A stretch of DNA of 64,000 bases from Agrocybe praecox. Lineage: Eukaryota > Basidiomycota > Agaricomycetes > Agaricales > Agrocybaceae. The position numbers and the translations under genes were made by a program. Shown piece by piece: positions 51,470-62,602 of this stretch (position 1 is the stretch's first letter; each line of letters opens with the position of its first letter). Location of the stretch: the NCBI GenBank assembly GCA_964017145.1, contig CAXHKQ010000211.1, positions 59,870-123,869 of the forward strand, written 5' to 3'. The notes under the pieces were generated by a model. It saw only the letters and a list, made by a program, of their open reading frames with translations. It was not told the origin of the DNA and ran no database searches.

Positions 51470-54307
51470 ATGGATTTTTCCAAAGGACACGCTTTCGTGC
51501 ATGCAGGCCGGGTGTTCTATTCACCCAATAGCACCAGACCGGTGGCCTTTCCACCTTTCCCGACCGCTTCGAAGGCGCCATTTGCTGGCATTCGTCTTGT
51601 GCCAGGATCGTTCTCTCAGCCTGTATGGTGGTCGGAGCAACTTGGTTGGTTGGCCTTCGTCCCTTTATCCCCGGATTATGCACATCTTCCGTTTCAAACT
51701 TATTGTTGGACGCCTCATATCGAACGTGAGGCTTCTGGTTTACCGCCTACCCACGAGTCTTCCGTCTCTCTGACATACAAGTACCGTATGCTGGAGGAGA
51801 CCATCAATGAATGGGTCGAAAACGAGAACAGAATAGTCAGGGCTGTGGAGATCCTTCGACTAACATTTTGCATACCGACTACTCTCCCTCCTCGCCCATC
51901 CGTCTTCAAATATGCTGCAGCGCACAAGTCCCGTGGAATGGCACTTCGTATAGCGCATCTTGCTCGAGGATGGGTGGCCATCTGGATGGGTATTATCGCG
52001 TACACCATTGCAGAATGCGAGAATAGAAGATCTCGCTTCTTCGATTCGACTGAATACGATGTCAGCCCGGACGCTTCTCCCATTTGGTACCAGAAGCTCC
52101 GCAACAACGGATTCACAGAGGCTTGGCTGGATGGTCTCGCGGACTCTGCTGATTTGCTGGCAAATAATGGACCCAGGGTTGGGACTGTATTTTCGTGGGC
52201 GCAACGAGATGTGTCAAGGCCTTCTCCCGAGTGGTTTATAACACATAATATCCCTGTATGGTTTGTTTGGTCTTCTGTAGAGGAAAATATATTGCCAGCG
52301 AATTCATCCCTGCATCGATTATCTATCCCAGAACACATGCTGAAGAAGGCAATAGAGGACATGTTCAAAAATCAACAGCTTCCCCTTGCCAGTCTACTTC
52401 TAAGAGATAGGCATTCAGTTAATAAAAATCTCCCGACTGCCCACATACTCGACCTGGGCACGGCGGGCAGCATTGTATATGAACATGTGACCACAAAGAT
52501 GCTCGCAGAACGTCCAAGAGCAGCCGACATGGTCACAGTGGAGAATGTACAGACGTACGCTGTTGAGCGTGTTCTAGCGCAAGCTGAGTCGGCTGCTTAT
52601 GCCACTATTGTTCCACAGCATTCAAGCCTTGACATGAAAAATTGTCGCTTTGGAATGGTATACAGTCACTGGTCCAAGTTCTTAGATAGAAGAAAAGCTC
52701 GCAATGATTTGGTAGTGTCCACAGAGACTGATGGTGATAGGACATATCGTATTCAAAGAGGACAAAGTGGCGCAACATTTTATATTTGGACCAAGATAAA
52801 AACAGCAGGAGGCGTAGAGGTGTACATCCGCTCCAGGGTTAGCAAGAGCAGAGTAGACGACGAGATGCAGAGATTTACCCCACAGCAACAAATTTACGAC
52901 GAGATATCCAATGAATGGGACCTTTGCGAAGAGTTTTCTCCTCAGCCACCAGACGACAACGCAGAAGATGCTATTTTTGAATTGGATCAATTGGACGGTG
53001 ATTCGTCTCTGTACTCGGTGGACAATATGTCGGGCGAATCAACATTGGGCGAGCCAAACGAAGAAGGAGAAGACGGAGAGATAATGGACAATAAGCGACG
53101 TCTATCGGTTCTCCTTCCAGACTTTTATCATGATGATCAGACAGGTCCAAGACATTTCAAGAGTGGGACATATGATCTGTTCGGGCACATTCACAGATTA
53201 TATGGATATACGCCATCTTCCCGTCCGTACACTTTTACACATGGTACAGATCTTTCTGAATGGTCCAAGTTCTTGCGTGGTATAGGCGCTGAAACTGGGT
53301 TTGATTACAATGTGCCCCCTCCAGAACAAGACAAAATTCTATTCTACTTCAACACTTTGGTAAACAAAGCAACCATGCCCAAGGATTTATGTGATCTTTC
53401 CAGTGTCAACCCTTTTTTTATAGGCAATTTCTTCAAAGAGCTCAATGTTTTACGGCCTACCAATGACTTGTTTGTTTTTCCTCCAAAGGAAGGAGATCAA
53501 ACACCTTGGTACCTTGGGGTACATAGTGCTGATGCAGCACTGTATGCGGCCAGGGTCATGCTTTTAGGAAATCGAAACATAACGTATGCGACGAGAGACT
53601 TGCTAAGCAAAGGAATACCCTGCAGGACATTGATACACCTGAAAACCCATAGCAGGGGCCCAGTAGCTTCTGAATCCATTCCTATCCTACCAAGAAGAGG
53701 ACACGGGCATGTGTATACTATGAGCGACTTTGACGCTGCAATGCTCAAGGCCAAACGGGTTATCGAGAGTCCTTCTGGCAGAGCGGCCATTCTGAAGGGT
53801 GGTATTCTTGCTAGAATAGCCGCCTGTTTTCTTAGCTTGGACGAGATATTACAAGGTCCTTCCCGTGATGTTTCTGACCATTTGTTAGGATACAGTGTTT
53901 CATGCAATGACAATGCAACTTCATTCTGGGATGATGACATCACAGATGAAGAAATATTCATAGTATGCGGGGGATATAAGCATTATACAGGTGTGGTCAT
54001 TGCATTTGGCATATATATGGTATAACTAACAAGGATATCAAAACTAGAACGATTCACGCAAGTACATAAATTGACTTGGTTTCCTCCACCTGGAGCATGG
54101 CTTGTGCTTTCAGGTGGAATGCGATGGTTGGACTGGACACCAGAATGTGAGGGGCTTTTTAACAAAATTTTGGACAACATTTCGTCTGGGAACCTGGTTC
54201 CTATGACTAATAAAGACTGGCGCTCGTATGTTCGTGGTTACAAATCAGCCAAACCTTACATAGATAACAACCGTCAAATGAGTTTGAGCTTTGTTTCTCG
54301 TCTTTGA
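51470..54307 (+). CDS. unknown 926-aa protein, two exons
   Basis: Start chosen at the ATG at 51470 (MDFSKGHAFVHAGRVFYSPN); the frame is open upstream but not obviously coding. Exon 1 ends at 53990; a 57-bp intron (53991-54047) has GTGTGG, a good branch word (TAACTAAC) and AAACTAG, and joins in phase 1 to 54048-54307. The total is 927 codons including the stop. There are Trp-rich segments (WWSEQLGWLAFVPLSPDY), an acidic middle (SGESTLGEPNEEGEDGEI), a conserved-looking PSGRAAILKGGILARIAA, and a C-terminal WFPPPGAWLVLSGGMRWLDW. I know relatives as a large unnamed mushroom family. Function is unknown. It lies upstream of the Helitron-like gene in the same direction. Confidence 0.78.
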
Positions 54308-55257
54308 TTTTGTTTCTGTTATCAGCTTGCTGTATAGTCTACTTTTTTTTTGTTCTGTTCTGTTTTTTTGTGTGTGGTATTATATTGTTTTTTTGTTCTG
54401 TGCAAATAAATGTTTGTCATCCTTTGAGTACCCCTTTTTCTTGTGAATAAACGTGTGAGGACATCAAGAAAGTAAGAATCATGTGATTTTGTTTAATTTC
54501 TGTTTATCTTTATTTGTACAATGTTCACTATCAAGAATGGAAATATCTAAATGTTGCTTCTTTGTTTCTTTTTTGACACAATGCTATACTTTAAGTTGTT
54601 CAGGCTCAGTCTAGGCATTATATGGGTCAGTGTTTTGTTTTTTTATAATATGAACCTTTTCATTCATGGCTAAATATGATCTCTATCTAGGCATTTATTC
54701 TGAATCTATCAGATAGTGGGCCAAGGGCCAGTCCGGCAGTGTCTGGCTGTGTCCAGTTGATCCACGATATTCCAAACTGCTTCGGATATACAGCAGATAC
54801 TATCTTGTTGTCTAATCAGACTTCTTTTGATGTAACCACACTGTCTTGTGCAGATTCATTCCATTCAATTATGTTTCATACCATCGATGACAATGAGGCA
54901 TCAATAATAATATCCTCTGCTTCATTGTCAAACAACATATGCTGTTCTATACCAACCATGCCTTTATCGTTATCATATCAATATTGTTCTATATTTTATA
55001 CTATTGGTAACAATGCGAGAAATGATGTTTACAAGAATGTTAGACTTACATTTTTATATATGTCCAGATTTATGTATTACAAACATGATTTCAGAGTACG
55101 CTTGCTAGTTATTGGGTCTTTAAGTTTAAGCAGTAGTCTTCATCCTAGAAGAATGAAACCTTCAGCTTTACTTCATAATAACACATCACACATGTGGTCT
55201 TATTGTCCATCTCTGTATGGGGGTGGGCATAAACATGTAAGGATATTTGATCTTAGT
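54308..55257. other. 3' flank of gene 51470 and AT-rich intergenic sequence
   Basis: T-rich 3' flank with aaataaatg (about 54404) as a likely polyadenylation signal. An open but low-quality frame runs from 54739 towards 55258 in the frame of the next entry; its Ser/Ile/Cys-rich composition does not look like conserved protein. Confidence 0.45.
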
Positions 55258-55683
55258 ATGCTGAGTGATTACATTATTGATTTTAAGGACCAAGGTGTAA
55301 ATGATGACAGCAAAGTCATAACCAAATATGTATTTCATGCATACAGTGACAAATCTGCCTTAGACAAAGTTTTGAAAGATGTTAATGGAGCAATTGCCAC
55401 AAGGCTTCCTCTGCACCATTTGATGGAAGGCCTAACTGTGTTTGAAATGAACACTATTCTGAAACTGCATAAAGTGCCTGTCAATAAAAGGCATAAAATA
55501 GAAGAAAAAATTGCTCGCATAAAACAACATTATTGTCCTGCATGTGAGAATTACTGTTCTGTGTTCAAACCAGCACCTACTGCTGCTGATAAATTAAACA
55601 AAGAAAAGCGACGTATGAAAGAGTTCAGAATTAAAAAAAAAGCAAAGATTATCAAATACAAAACCCAAAGCAAAAGTGAATAA
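55258..55683 (+). pseudogene. probable N-terminal part of the Helitron-like protein, stranded in another frame
   Basis: The segment RLPLHHLMEGLTVFEMNTIL followed by HKVPVNKRHKIEEKIARI and a Cys pair (HYCPACENYCSVF) matches the order I expect at the N-terminus of mushroom Helitron helicase proteins. It stops at TAA 55681-55683, overlapping the open frame of the main gene (frame +1 relative). No intron of normal size joins the two frames cleanly, so a frameshift, or a separate small protein, is likely. The Lys-rich end (KKKAKIIKYK) is compatible with a linker. Confidence 0.5.
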
Positions 55684-55726
55684 AACTCAATCCAAAGCAT
55701 GTTTTGATAAATATAGGACAGCATGC

Positions 55727-58700
55727 ATGGGTATTAATCAAATTAACGGCAAAGTAGAATTCCCACCTAAACCTGCAGACACAGCACTGATTGAAACAAT
55801 TATAAGGGGTTTTTGTCAAGACATAACACCTGCAAATTTTGAAGAAGCTGGCTGTATGGTGTGCGGTCAACTGTACAGCTTGTCTGAACTAGAGTTAACA
55901 CATCCATCAGAGCTAAATCACTTGGATGTTTTAAAGACAGAAGGAATAACAAGAATAGAAAGAATCTCCTTAGAAGAAGAGGTATTGGAACATACTGATC
56001 CTATTCTCAGTAATGAATGCAAGCATATATGTAAAACATGCAAAGATTCACTAAACAAGAACAAATTGCCTTTAAAATCTTTAGCTAATGGAATTTGGGT
56101 CGGGAATATACCAAAGGAGTTAATGGGTCTGACTTTTGCAGAACAAATGCTTATAGCAAGAATTCGACATAATAGATGTCTTGTTAGGGTGTCTTCAGGC
56201 AGAGCAAAGATGATAGCTAATTGTATTATGTTCTCGAATCCGACTGTGAAAGTATATCATACCTTACCTCCGAGTAAAGAAGAGCTCAGTGAGGTATTGG
56301 CCTTTGTGTTTTTGGGTAGTGCTAAGCCAACAGAGGATGATTTTAAAAGAACACCTATGTTGGTACGAAGAAATAAAGTAGCTTGTGCATTAGAATGGCT
56401 TAAAATCAATCATCAAGACTATTCAGACTTGCAAATATCCAAAGAGAATTTAGCTGAATATCCAGATAATGGTGTTCCTGTTTTAGTTGATTATAGACAG
56501 ACTGCTGCAGGAGAGTCAAACAAAATTGCTTCTGCTATGAGTAAATTTGATATGGAGGAAGAAGAAGGCACAGAAGAAGGGGAATGCCCATTTACAGTTC
56601 ATGGGCTGACAGGTGCTGAATACGAGAATATGTCAATGGCTGCGTTGAAGCTGAGGGCCCTCAGACATTTAGAAGCAGGAGAAGTGGCATTGGGTATAGG
56701 ACACGAAGAATCACCTCAATCTATTTATAACAATCCTCAAATATATCCACAAATGTTTCCTTGGCTGTTTCCTTATGGTAAAGGGGGTATAGGACAGAGC
56801 AGACATGCAAAGAAACTTTCAGAAGTGGAGCACAAAAGATGTTTGCTATCTTACTACGATAAAAGATTTCAAACCGACTTGTATTTTCCTATCATTGCTT
56901 TTAACCATGAGCAGCTAAAGGGTGGAACAACGGGAAGCATCTTGCTTGCTAAACGTCAGAACTTTGATACTATATCCAAAAGATTGACCAGTATTGACCC
57001 GCAAGTTCTTGACTCTCTTTCAAAACGACTTTCATCTGGAGAAAATGTTAAACCAGAAACAGATGCAGAGAAATTGTGTTTTGATATATTGCAAGACCTG
57101 GATCATGTCAGTGGTCACATCAAAGGCTCCTTGACAAACAAAAAGTATATGCGCAATGAAATTTGGTCTTTAGTGTCTTTTAAAGGAGCACCTTCTTGGT
57201 TTATAACCTTTTCTCCTGCAGACAATAGGCATCCTTTGTGTTTATATTATGCAGATAAGGATTTGACATTTAAACCTGAACTGAGATCGTCTAAAGAAAG
57301 AGATCTGCTAGTATTATCTAATCCCGTTGCTGCTGCTAAATTCTTTGATTTTATAGTGTGCATGGTGATTAAACATGTCCTTGGTGTTGGAGAAGATAGA
57401 AGAGGACTATATGGTGATACATCCGCATATTACGGTACTGTAGAGCAACAAGGACGTTTAACACTGCATTTACATATGATGTTATGGATTGAAGGAGTTC
57501 TTTCACCTCAGAAAATTAGAGATAAGATCATGAATGTTGATTCTGAATTCCAAAAAGCTTTAATCCAGTATTTGGAGTCTGTTCATGCAGGAGAGTTTGT
57601 TACAGGAACATTTGATGAGGTTAAGAGCAAGGTTCCGGTTTCTCATGATCAGGATAAAGGTATACACACTATATTTAAAGATTTGACTCCTAATACAGAT
57701 ATTCCTGTTGGATATATGGATCCTACACAAACCCTCCCTGAAGGTCCACCACCTTCTTGCACATTAGAGCATAAAGTTGGTGCTGAGAAAGATTGTACAT
57801 TTTGCCAGGCCACATTAAACTGGTGGGAAAAGTACAATGGTACAGTTGATGATCTATTAATTAGGTCAAACATGCACAAATGTAGGGCTTCTGTGAGACC
57901 TACCAAGAAAAAACGTAAAGGGAAAGCAGCTGAGACAGATGAGCCAGAACTTGCAGAACCAATAAATCCAGATAATGATCAGGCAAATAGACATGGTCCT
58001 AAAGGCTGTTTAAATGCAGAAGGGATTTGCATGGCAAGATTTCCAAGAGAAATAAGAACAGAAACAACAGCTGATGCATCTGATGGGCATATTTATATGA
58101 AAAAATTAGAGCCAATGATGAACACATTTACATATTGTTTGACATATCTTTTACGCTGTAATTCAGATGTGTCAAGCTTATTATCTGGCACCTCTATTAA
58201 AGCTATTATTTCTTATGTTACCGATTACGTTACAAAGCCTTCATTAAAAACCCATCAGATATTTTCTTCTGCTTATGATGTCTTTAATCGGAACACAAAT
58301 TTGTTTGAAGGTGATATCAAGCTAAAAGAAGCATCAAGAAAACTTATTCTAAAGATTGTTAATGCATTAACCTCTAAGCTAGAAATTGGCAGTCCTATGG
58401 CATGTTTGTATTTGTTGGGAAATCCTGATCATTATACCAGCCACAAGTTTATTCCTTTCTGGTGGAAGAGTTATGTATCAGATGTAATGCAATATTGGGC
58501 ACAAGAGGATGCAGAACATAACAAACAGAATATAGATGTTTCTGAAATAGATAATAAAGAAGGTGACCAAACATTAGGTGACATCAGCATAAAAAGTGAA
58601 TTAAGTGATGAATTATCGTTCAATCATGAAGGAAACTCTTCATTTCTATCACATGCTGATCTTGAAAATAGCTTTGAATCTGTTGATTTGTTAGGTGGTG

Positions 58701-61700
58701 GTGAAGATATAAAGCCAAAATCTGAATCAAATGAAACTGCTGTTGATGCTAAAATATTCAGTGATGAATCTATGTTTGGTTCTAATTGGAAAAACGAAGA
58801 TGAAGATGAATATCGGGAAAAAGTTGTCGTTGGACTGGAAAATGGTAAATATGTTGCCAAATCTTATGTGGATGATTACAAATACAGACCATCATGTTAT
58901 GAAAGTATGAGCTTGTATGAATGGACACAATGTAACCATAAGAAAAAAAGGTCAAAGAAGGCTATAGAAACTTTTGCTAGGAAGTGTTCTGAAACAGAAC
59001 CTAATTCAAAAGTAGTCAAAGATGAAGACAATGGTGAATGGCAAGACATTGATCAGGATATCAAAACATATCAGTCTTTTGCTAAAGGCCATCCATTGTA
59101 CCTTACTCATGAGGTATTCTGTGATATGAACAAGATGACAACTGTAGTTCCAAATTTTGTAGGGGGTGCACTTCCTAGAGCAGATCAAGGAGACCGAGAG
59201 TACTACTGTGCAACAATGCTTACTCTTTTTAAGCCTTGGCGAAGTGGAAAGTCTTTGAAAGAAAAAGAAGATTCCTGGGATGAAGCATTTCGTAGATATG
59301 AGTTCAATGTCAGAGACCAGAAGTTTATAAGCAACTTTAATCTCCGCTATGAATGTCTTGATGCAAGAGATGACTTTCACAGCGAGCTAAAAAAGAAAAC
59401 CAAGGCATTTCAGTCAGATTATAGTCATTATGAAGACTATGATACAGAAGATGAAGAAACAGAAAATGATTATGGTATATCTGATTCAGTAAATTATAGC
59501 TCAGAAGAGCTAGGTGATAAAGCTACTAAAAGAAAGGAGCGCAAAACACAAATAAATGAGATTTTGAACAATGCAGGGTGGAATACAAAACTTCAAGGAG
59601 ATCGAGAACAAGCTCCTATTAGAGTGTATCCAAAAGAAACCTTGACGTCTAATGGATGGAAAACTGCCATCAAACACCTAAAAGATCAACTAACAAGGGC
59701 AAAAAATATTAATATAGGAGAAACAGTTCAGTCTTCTGACACTAAGCCATCTGCAAAGCATGGAGTAGTCAGACTTGTAAATGCTGATTATCTTCAATAC
59801 GATTTTAAAGCAAAAAAAGAAGAGACTAATAAGATTATATCAGAGGTTGAGCAGGAATTTAATCTCAATAAAGAGCAATCTAGAGCATTTCATATCATTG
59901 CTAATCATGCTGGAGCTATGAATCAAGAACAGCTAAGAATGCATCTTGGTGGCATGGGTGGAACGGGAAAATCACAAGTAATTAAAGCTCTTATTAGTAT
60001 GTTTGAGAAAAAAGGAGAAGCACATCGTTTCATGGTTCTTGCACCCACAGGCACAGCAGCAGCTTTATTGAATGGATCAACTTATCATTCTATGTTAGGC
60101 ATTAGAATTGGAAATAATAAAGAAGCTGGTATGACAAATGCTAGCCAAAATACAATAAACGATCTGAGGGCTAAACTTGCTGGAGTAGAGTATATTTTTA
60201 TTGATGAAGTCTCTATGATAAGCTGTCGTGAATTATATGCTATTAGTTCCAGGCTTGCAGACATAAAGAATGTACATGATGTTCCATTTGGGGGTATGAA
60301 CATGATTTTTGCAGGTGATTTTGCCCAACTTCCACCCGTAAGTGGACCATACTTGTATGATAATATATCTACGGTCAGAGCATCTGGAATGTCTATACCT
60401 GTTCAAGAAGCTATTATTGGAAAAATATTATGGCAACAAATCACAACAGTTGTAATTCTGAAACAGAACATGAGACAGAGAAGTCAATCAAAGGAGGATG
60501 CACAACTTCGTACTTCTCTGGAGAATATGAGATATGCATGTTGCACTCCAGCAGATATTCAGTTTTTGAATACAAGAATTGTGAATCGTAGAAAAAAAGA
60601 TGGTCCACAGCTAACTGACAAACAGTTCAGAAATGTATCTATTATAACTGCATATAATGCTCAAAAAGACAGGATCAATGAGCTAGGATGTCAAAGGTTT
60701 GCAGATGACACAGGCCAACAGCTGACAAATTTCTTTTCTGAAGACAGAATTGGCCATGATACAGAATCTATGGATGGGGTCAAACGACGTGGAAGACCAA
60801 GAAAACATAACATTAAACTTGGAAATAGGGTCAAGCAATTACTATGGGAATCTGATCCTTCTTCTAGTGATCACATTCCTGCTAAGCTCTCATTGTGTTT
60901 AGGAATGCCTGTTATAATTAGACACAATGATGCCACAGAATTATGCATTACAAAGGGTCAAGAGGCTATTGTCAGAGGATGGGATAGCAGAATTGGAGTA
61001 GAAGGCAAAGAACACTTGGATACCTTGTTTGTTGAATTATGCGATCCTCCTAAAACAGTATCATTTCCAGGCTTGCCTGACAATATTGTTCCTCTTGCAA
61101 AAGCAACTAATACAGTACAGTGCTTTTTACCTGACGACAGAAGTATCACAATTCAAAGACAGCAGGTTGTTGTACTACCAAATTTTGCTATGACAGACTA
61201 CTCTTGTCAAGGTAAAACCAGAAAATTCAATGTAGTTGATTTAACACACTGCAAATCCCCTCAATCATATTACACATGTCTTTCCAGAAGCTCTAGTGCT
61301 GCCGGAACACTCATTCTTCAAGGATTTTCAGAGAACAAAATAACCAAAGGTATATCTGGTCATCTCAGACAAGAATTTAGAGAATTAGAGATGTTGAACC
61401 GTATAACAGAACTTAGATACATGAAAAAGTTGCCCGAGGGTATAGATGGTACTCTTCGTAATGTTATAATTCAAGCATATCTAAAATGGAGAAAGGGAGA
61501 GTGTGAAACTGATGACTGGCATCCAGCCTTGAGATGGAAGGTAAATGAAGAAAAGCTAAAGCCTCAGACACATCCAGCTGATTTACTTTGGAATGAGGAT
61601 TTAAGCGCATATACTACCAAAGATGGGGTAATAGCAGAAGGCAAGGAGAATAGCAAGAAGACTAAACTACATCCTAGACCAGATAATGATGCACAGACCA

Positions 61701-62602
61701 CAGATGTTAGTAAAAAGAGAAGACACAACAGTGCTCAGCATGCTGTTGAAAATGCACCACTTGGTTCTGTTTGGAACAGTGTCAATTTTAGCTGTGCATA
61801 TGATTCTGTGTTCTCTATATTGTATAATGTTTGGGCCTATAACAGACGAGAATGGACTGCAGAACTTGGTTCCTATAGTGAATACACGTCTATGCTATGT
61901 TCTGACTTTGTACATGTGTATAAAAAGGAAAAATCTCTAGAACAAGCAAGAGACAATGTAAGAAGGTCTTTACATGCGTTGGACCCATTGTCTTTTCCTT
62001 ACGGAAACAAAGACTGTTATCTTGATAGGCTTATTGATCACTTGCTGGGGAACAAAAGTCATGGAAACATATATTATGCATGTCCTGCATGTGATTATCG
62101 AACAAGAGACTATTTAATATTAAGCACTGTTACATCATTTCAACAATCAAAAAATAACAGACATATATATGATGGGAAAAAAATATCAGATGCTATACAA
62201 TACTTTTTAAATAATGGCAAAAAATCAAATAGCAGATGCCCAACTTGCTTTAATGACAGCATAGACTCTAAGCTGCAAGGAAAGTTTGAGATTGCACTAC
62301 TTCCAAAATTGTTGGGGTTTATGGTTTATAAGTCTGGCATTGAGCTTGAAGCTGAAATAAAACTTACACAAAATGATGGTACTATTGGGACATATAGATT
62401 GTGTGGCATTGTTTATGCTGGAAATGCTCACTTTGTTTCACAATATATAGACAGATCAGGAGTTGTTTGGTTCCATGATGGAATGATTACAAAATCAATG
62501 TTTGTAGAGGAAAAACAAATAACATTGTTGTCCAATTTGAGATGGCTTGCAAAATATAAATCAAAGAAAATGTCATATGTATTTTATCAAAAGGTGCGAT
62601 AA
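55727..62602 (+). CDS. Helitron-like protein: Rep (HUH, two Tyr), PIF1-type helicase, cysteine peptidase
   Basis: 2,291 aa from the ATG at 55727, no stop inside. In order: Cys pairs (CMVCGQ, CKHICKTCK); a conserved block LANGIWVGNIPKELMG ... VRRNKVACALEWLK that I associate with DUF6570; a Helitron-like N-terminal region (YPQMFPWLFPYGKGGIG); the HUH motif RLTLHLHMMLW (His581, His583); the tyrosine pair SYVTDYVTK (Tyr830, Tyr834); acidic linkers; a PIF1/RecD-type helicase with GGMGGTGKS (1408-1416), FIDEVSM (D1493, E1494), GDFAQLPPV and DYSCQGKT; then a papain-like module with NFSCAYDSVF (C2023), AHFVSQY (H2235) and WFHDGM (D2251). The role is rolling-circle-type transposition: nick and join by Rep, unwind by helicase. 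The peptidase role is unknown. All catalytic residues I can name are present. Confidence 0.9.
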   Translation: MGINQINGKVEFPPKPADTALIETIIRGFCQDITPANFEEAGCMVCGQLYSLSELELTHPSELNHLDVLKTEGITRIERISLEEEVLEHTDPILSNECKHICKTCKDSLNKNKLPLKSLANGIWVGNIPKELMGLTFAEQMLIARIRHNRCLVRVSSGRAKMIANCIMFSNPTVKVYHTLPPSKEELSEVLAFVFLGSAKPTEDDFKRTPMLVRRNKVACALEWLKINHQDYSDLQISKENLAEYPDNGVPVLVDYRQTAAGESNKIASAMSKFDMEEEEGTEEGECPFTVHGLTGAEYENMSMAALKLRALRHLEAGEVALGIGHEESPQSIYNNPQIYPQMFPWLFPYGKGGIGQSRHAKKLSEVEHKRCLLSYYDKRFQTDLYFPIIAFNHEQLKGGTTGSILLAKRQNFDTISKRLTSIDPQVLDSLSKRLSSGENVKPETDAEKLCFDILQDLDHVSGHIKGSLTNKKYMRNEIWSLVSFKGAPSWFITFSPADNRHPLCLYYADKDLTFKPELRSSKERDLLVLSNPVAAAKFFDFIVCMVIKHVLGVGEDRRGLYGDTSAYYGTVEQQGRLTLHLHMMLWIEGVLSPQKIRDKIMNVDSEFQKALIQYLESVHAGEFVTGTFDEVKSKVPVSHDQDKGIHTIFKDLTPNTDIPVGYMDPTQTLPEGPPPSCTLEHKVGAEKDCTFCQATLNWWEKYNGTVDDLLIRSNMHKCRASVRPTKKKRKGKAAETDEPELAEPINPDNDQANRHGPKGCLNAEGICMARFPREIRTETTADASDGHIYMKKLEPMMNTFTYCLTYLLRCNSDVSSLLSGTSIKAIISYVTDYVTKPSLKTHQIFSSAYDVFNRNTNLFEGDIKLKEASRKLILKIVNALTSKLEIGSPMACLYLLGNPDHYTSHKFIPFWWKSYVSDVMQYWAQEDAEHNKQNIDVSEIDNKEGDQTLGDISIKSELSDELSFNHEGNSSFLSHADLENSFESVDLLGGGEDIKPKSESNETAVDAKIFSDESMFGSNWKNEDEDEYREKVVVGLENGKYVAKSYVDDYKYRPSCYESMSLYEWTQCNHKKKRSKKAIETFARKCSETEPNSKVVKDEDNGEWQDIDQDIKTYQSFAKGHPLYLTHEVFCDMNKMTTVVPNFVGGALPRADQGDREYYCATMLTLFKPWRSGKSLKEKEDSWDEAFRRYEFNVRDQKFISNFNLRYECLDARDDFHSELKKKTKAFQSDYSHYEDYDTEDEETENDYGISDSVNYSSEELGDKATKRKERKTQINEILNNAGWNTKLQGDREQAPIRVYPKETLTSNGWKTAIKHLKDQLTRAKNINIGETVQSSDTKPSAKHGVVRLVNADYLQYDFKAKKEETNKIISEVEQEFNLNKEQSRAFHIIANHAGAMNQEQLRMHLGGMGGTGKSQVIKALISMFEKKGEAHRFMVLAPTGTAAALLNGSTYHSMLGIRIGNNKEAGMTNASQNTINDLRAKLAGVEYIFIDEVSMISCRELYAISSRLADIKNVHDVPFGGMNMIFAGDFAQLPPVSGPYLYDNISTVRASGMSIPVQEAIIGKILWQQITTVVILKQNMRQRSQSKEDAQLRTSLENMRYACCTPADIQFLNTRIVNRRKKDGPQLTDKQFRNVSIITAYNAQKDRINELGCQRFADDTGQQLTNFFSEDRIGHDTESMDGVKRRGRPRKHNIKLGNRVKQLLWESDPSSSDHIPAKLSLCLGMPVIIRHNDATELCITKGQEAIVRGWDSRIGVEGKEHLDTLFVELCDPPKTVSFPGLPDNIVPLAKATNTVQCFLPDDRSITIQRQQVVVLPNFAMTDYSCQGKTRKFNVVDLTHCKSPQSYYTCLSRSSSAAGTLILQGFSENKITKGISGHLRQEFRELEMLNRITELRYMKKLPEGIDGTLRNVIIQAYLKWRKGECETDDWHPALRWKVNEEKLKPQTHPADLLWNEDLSAYTTKDGVIAEGKENSKKTKLHPRPDNDAQTTDVSKKRRHNSAQHAVENAPLGSVWNSVNFSCAYDSVFSILYNVWAYNRREWTAELGSYSEYTSMLCSDFVHVYKKEKSLEQARDNVRRSLHALDPLSFPYGNKDCYLDRLIDHLLGNKSHGNIYYACPACDYRTRDYLILSTVTSFQQSKNNRHIYDGKKISDAIQYFLNNGKKSNSRCPTCFNDSIDSKLQGKFEIALLPKLLGFMVYKSGIELEAEIKLTQNDGTIGTYRLCGIVYAGNAHFVSQYIDRSGVVWFHDGMITKSMFVEEKQITLLSNLRWLAKYKSKKMSYVFYQKVR

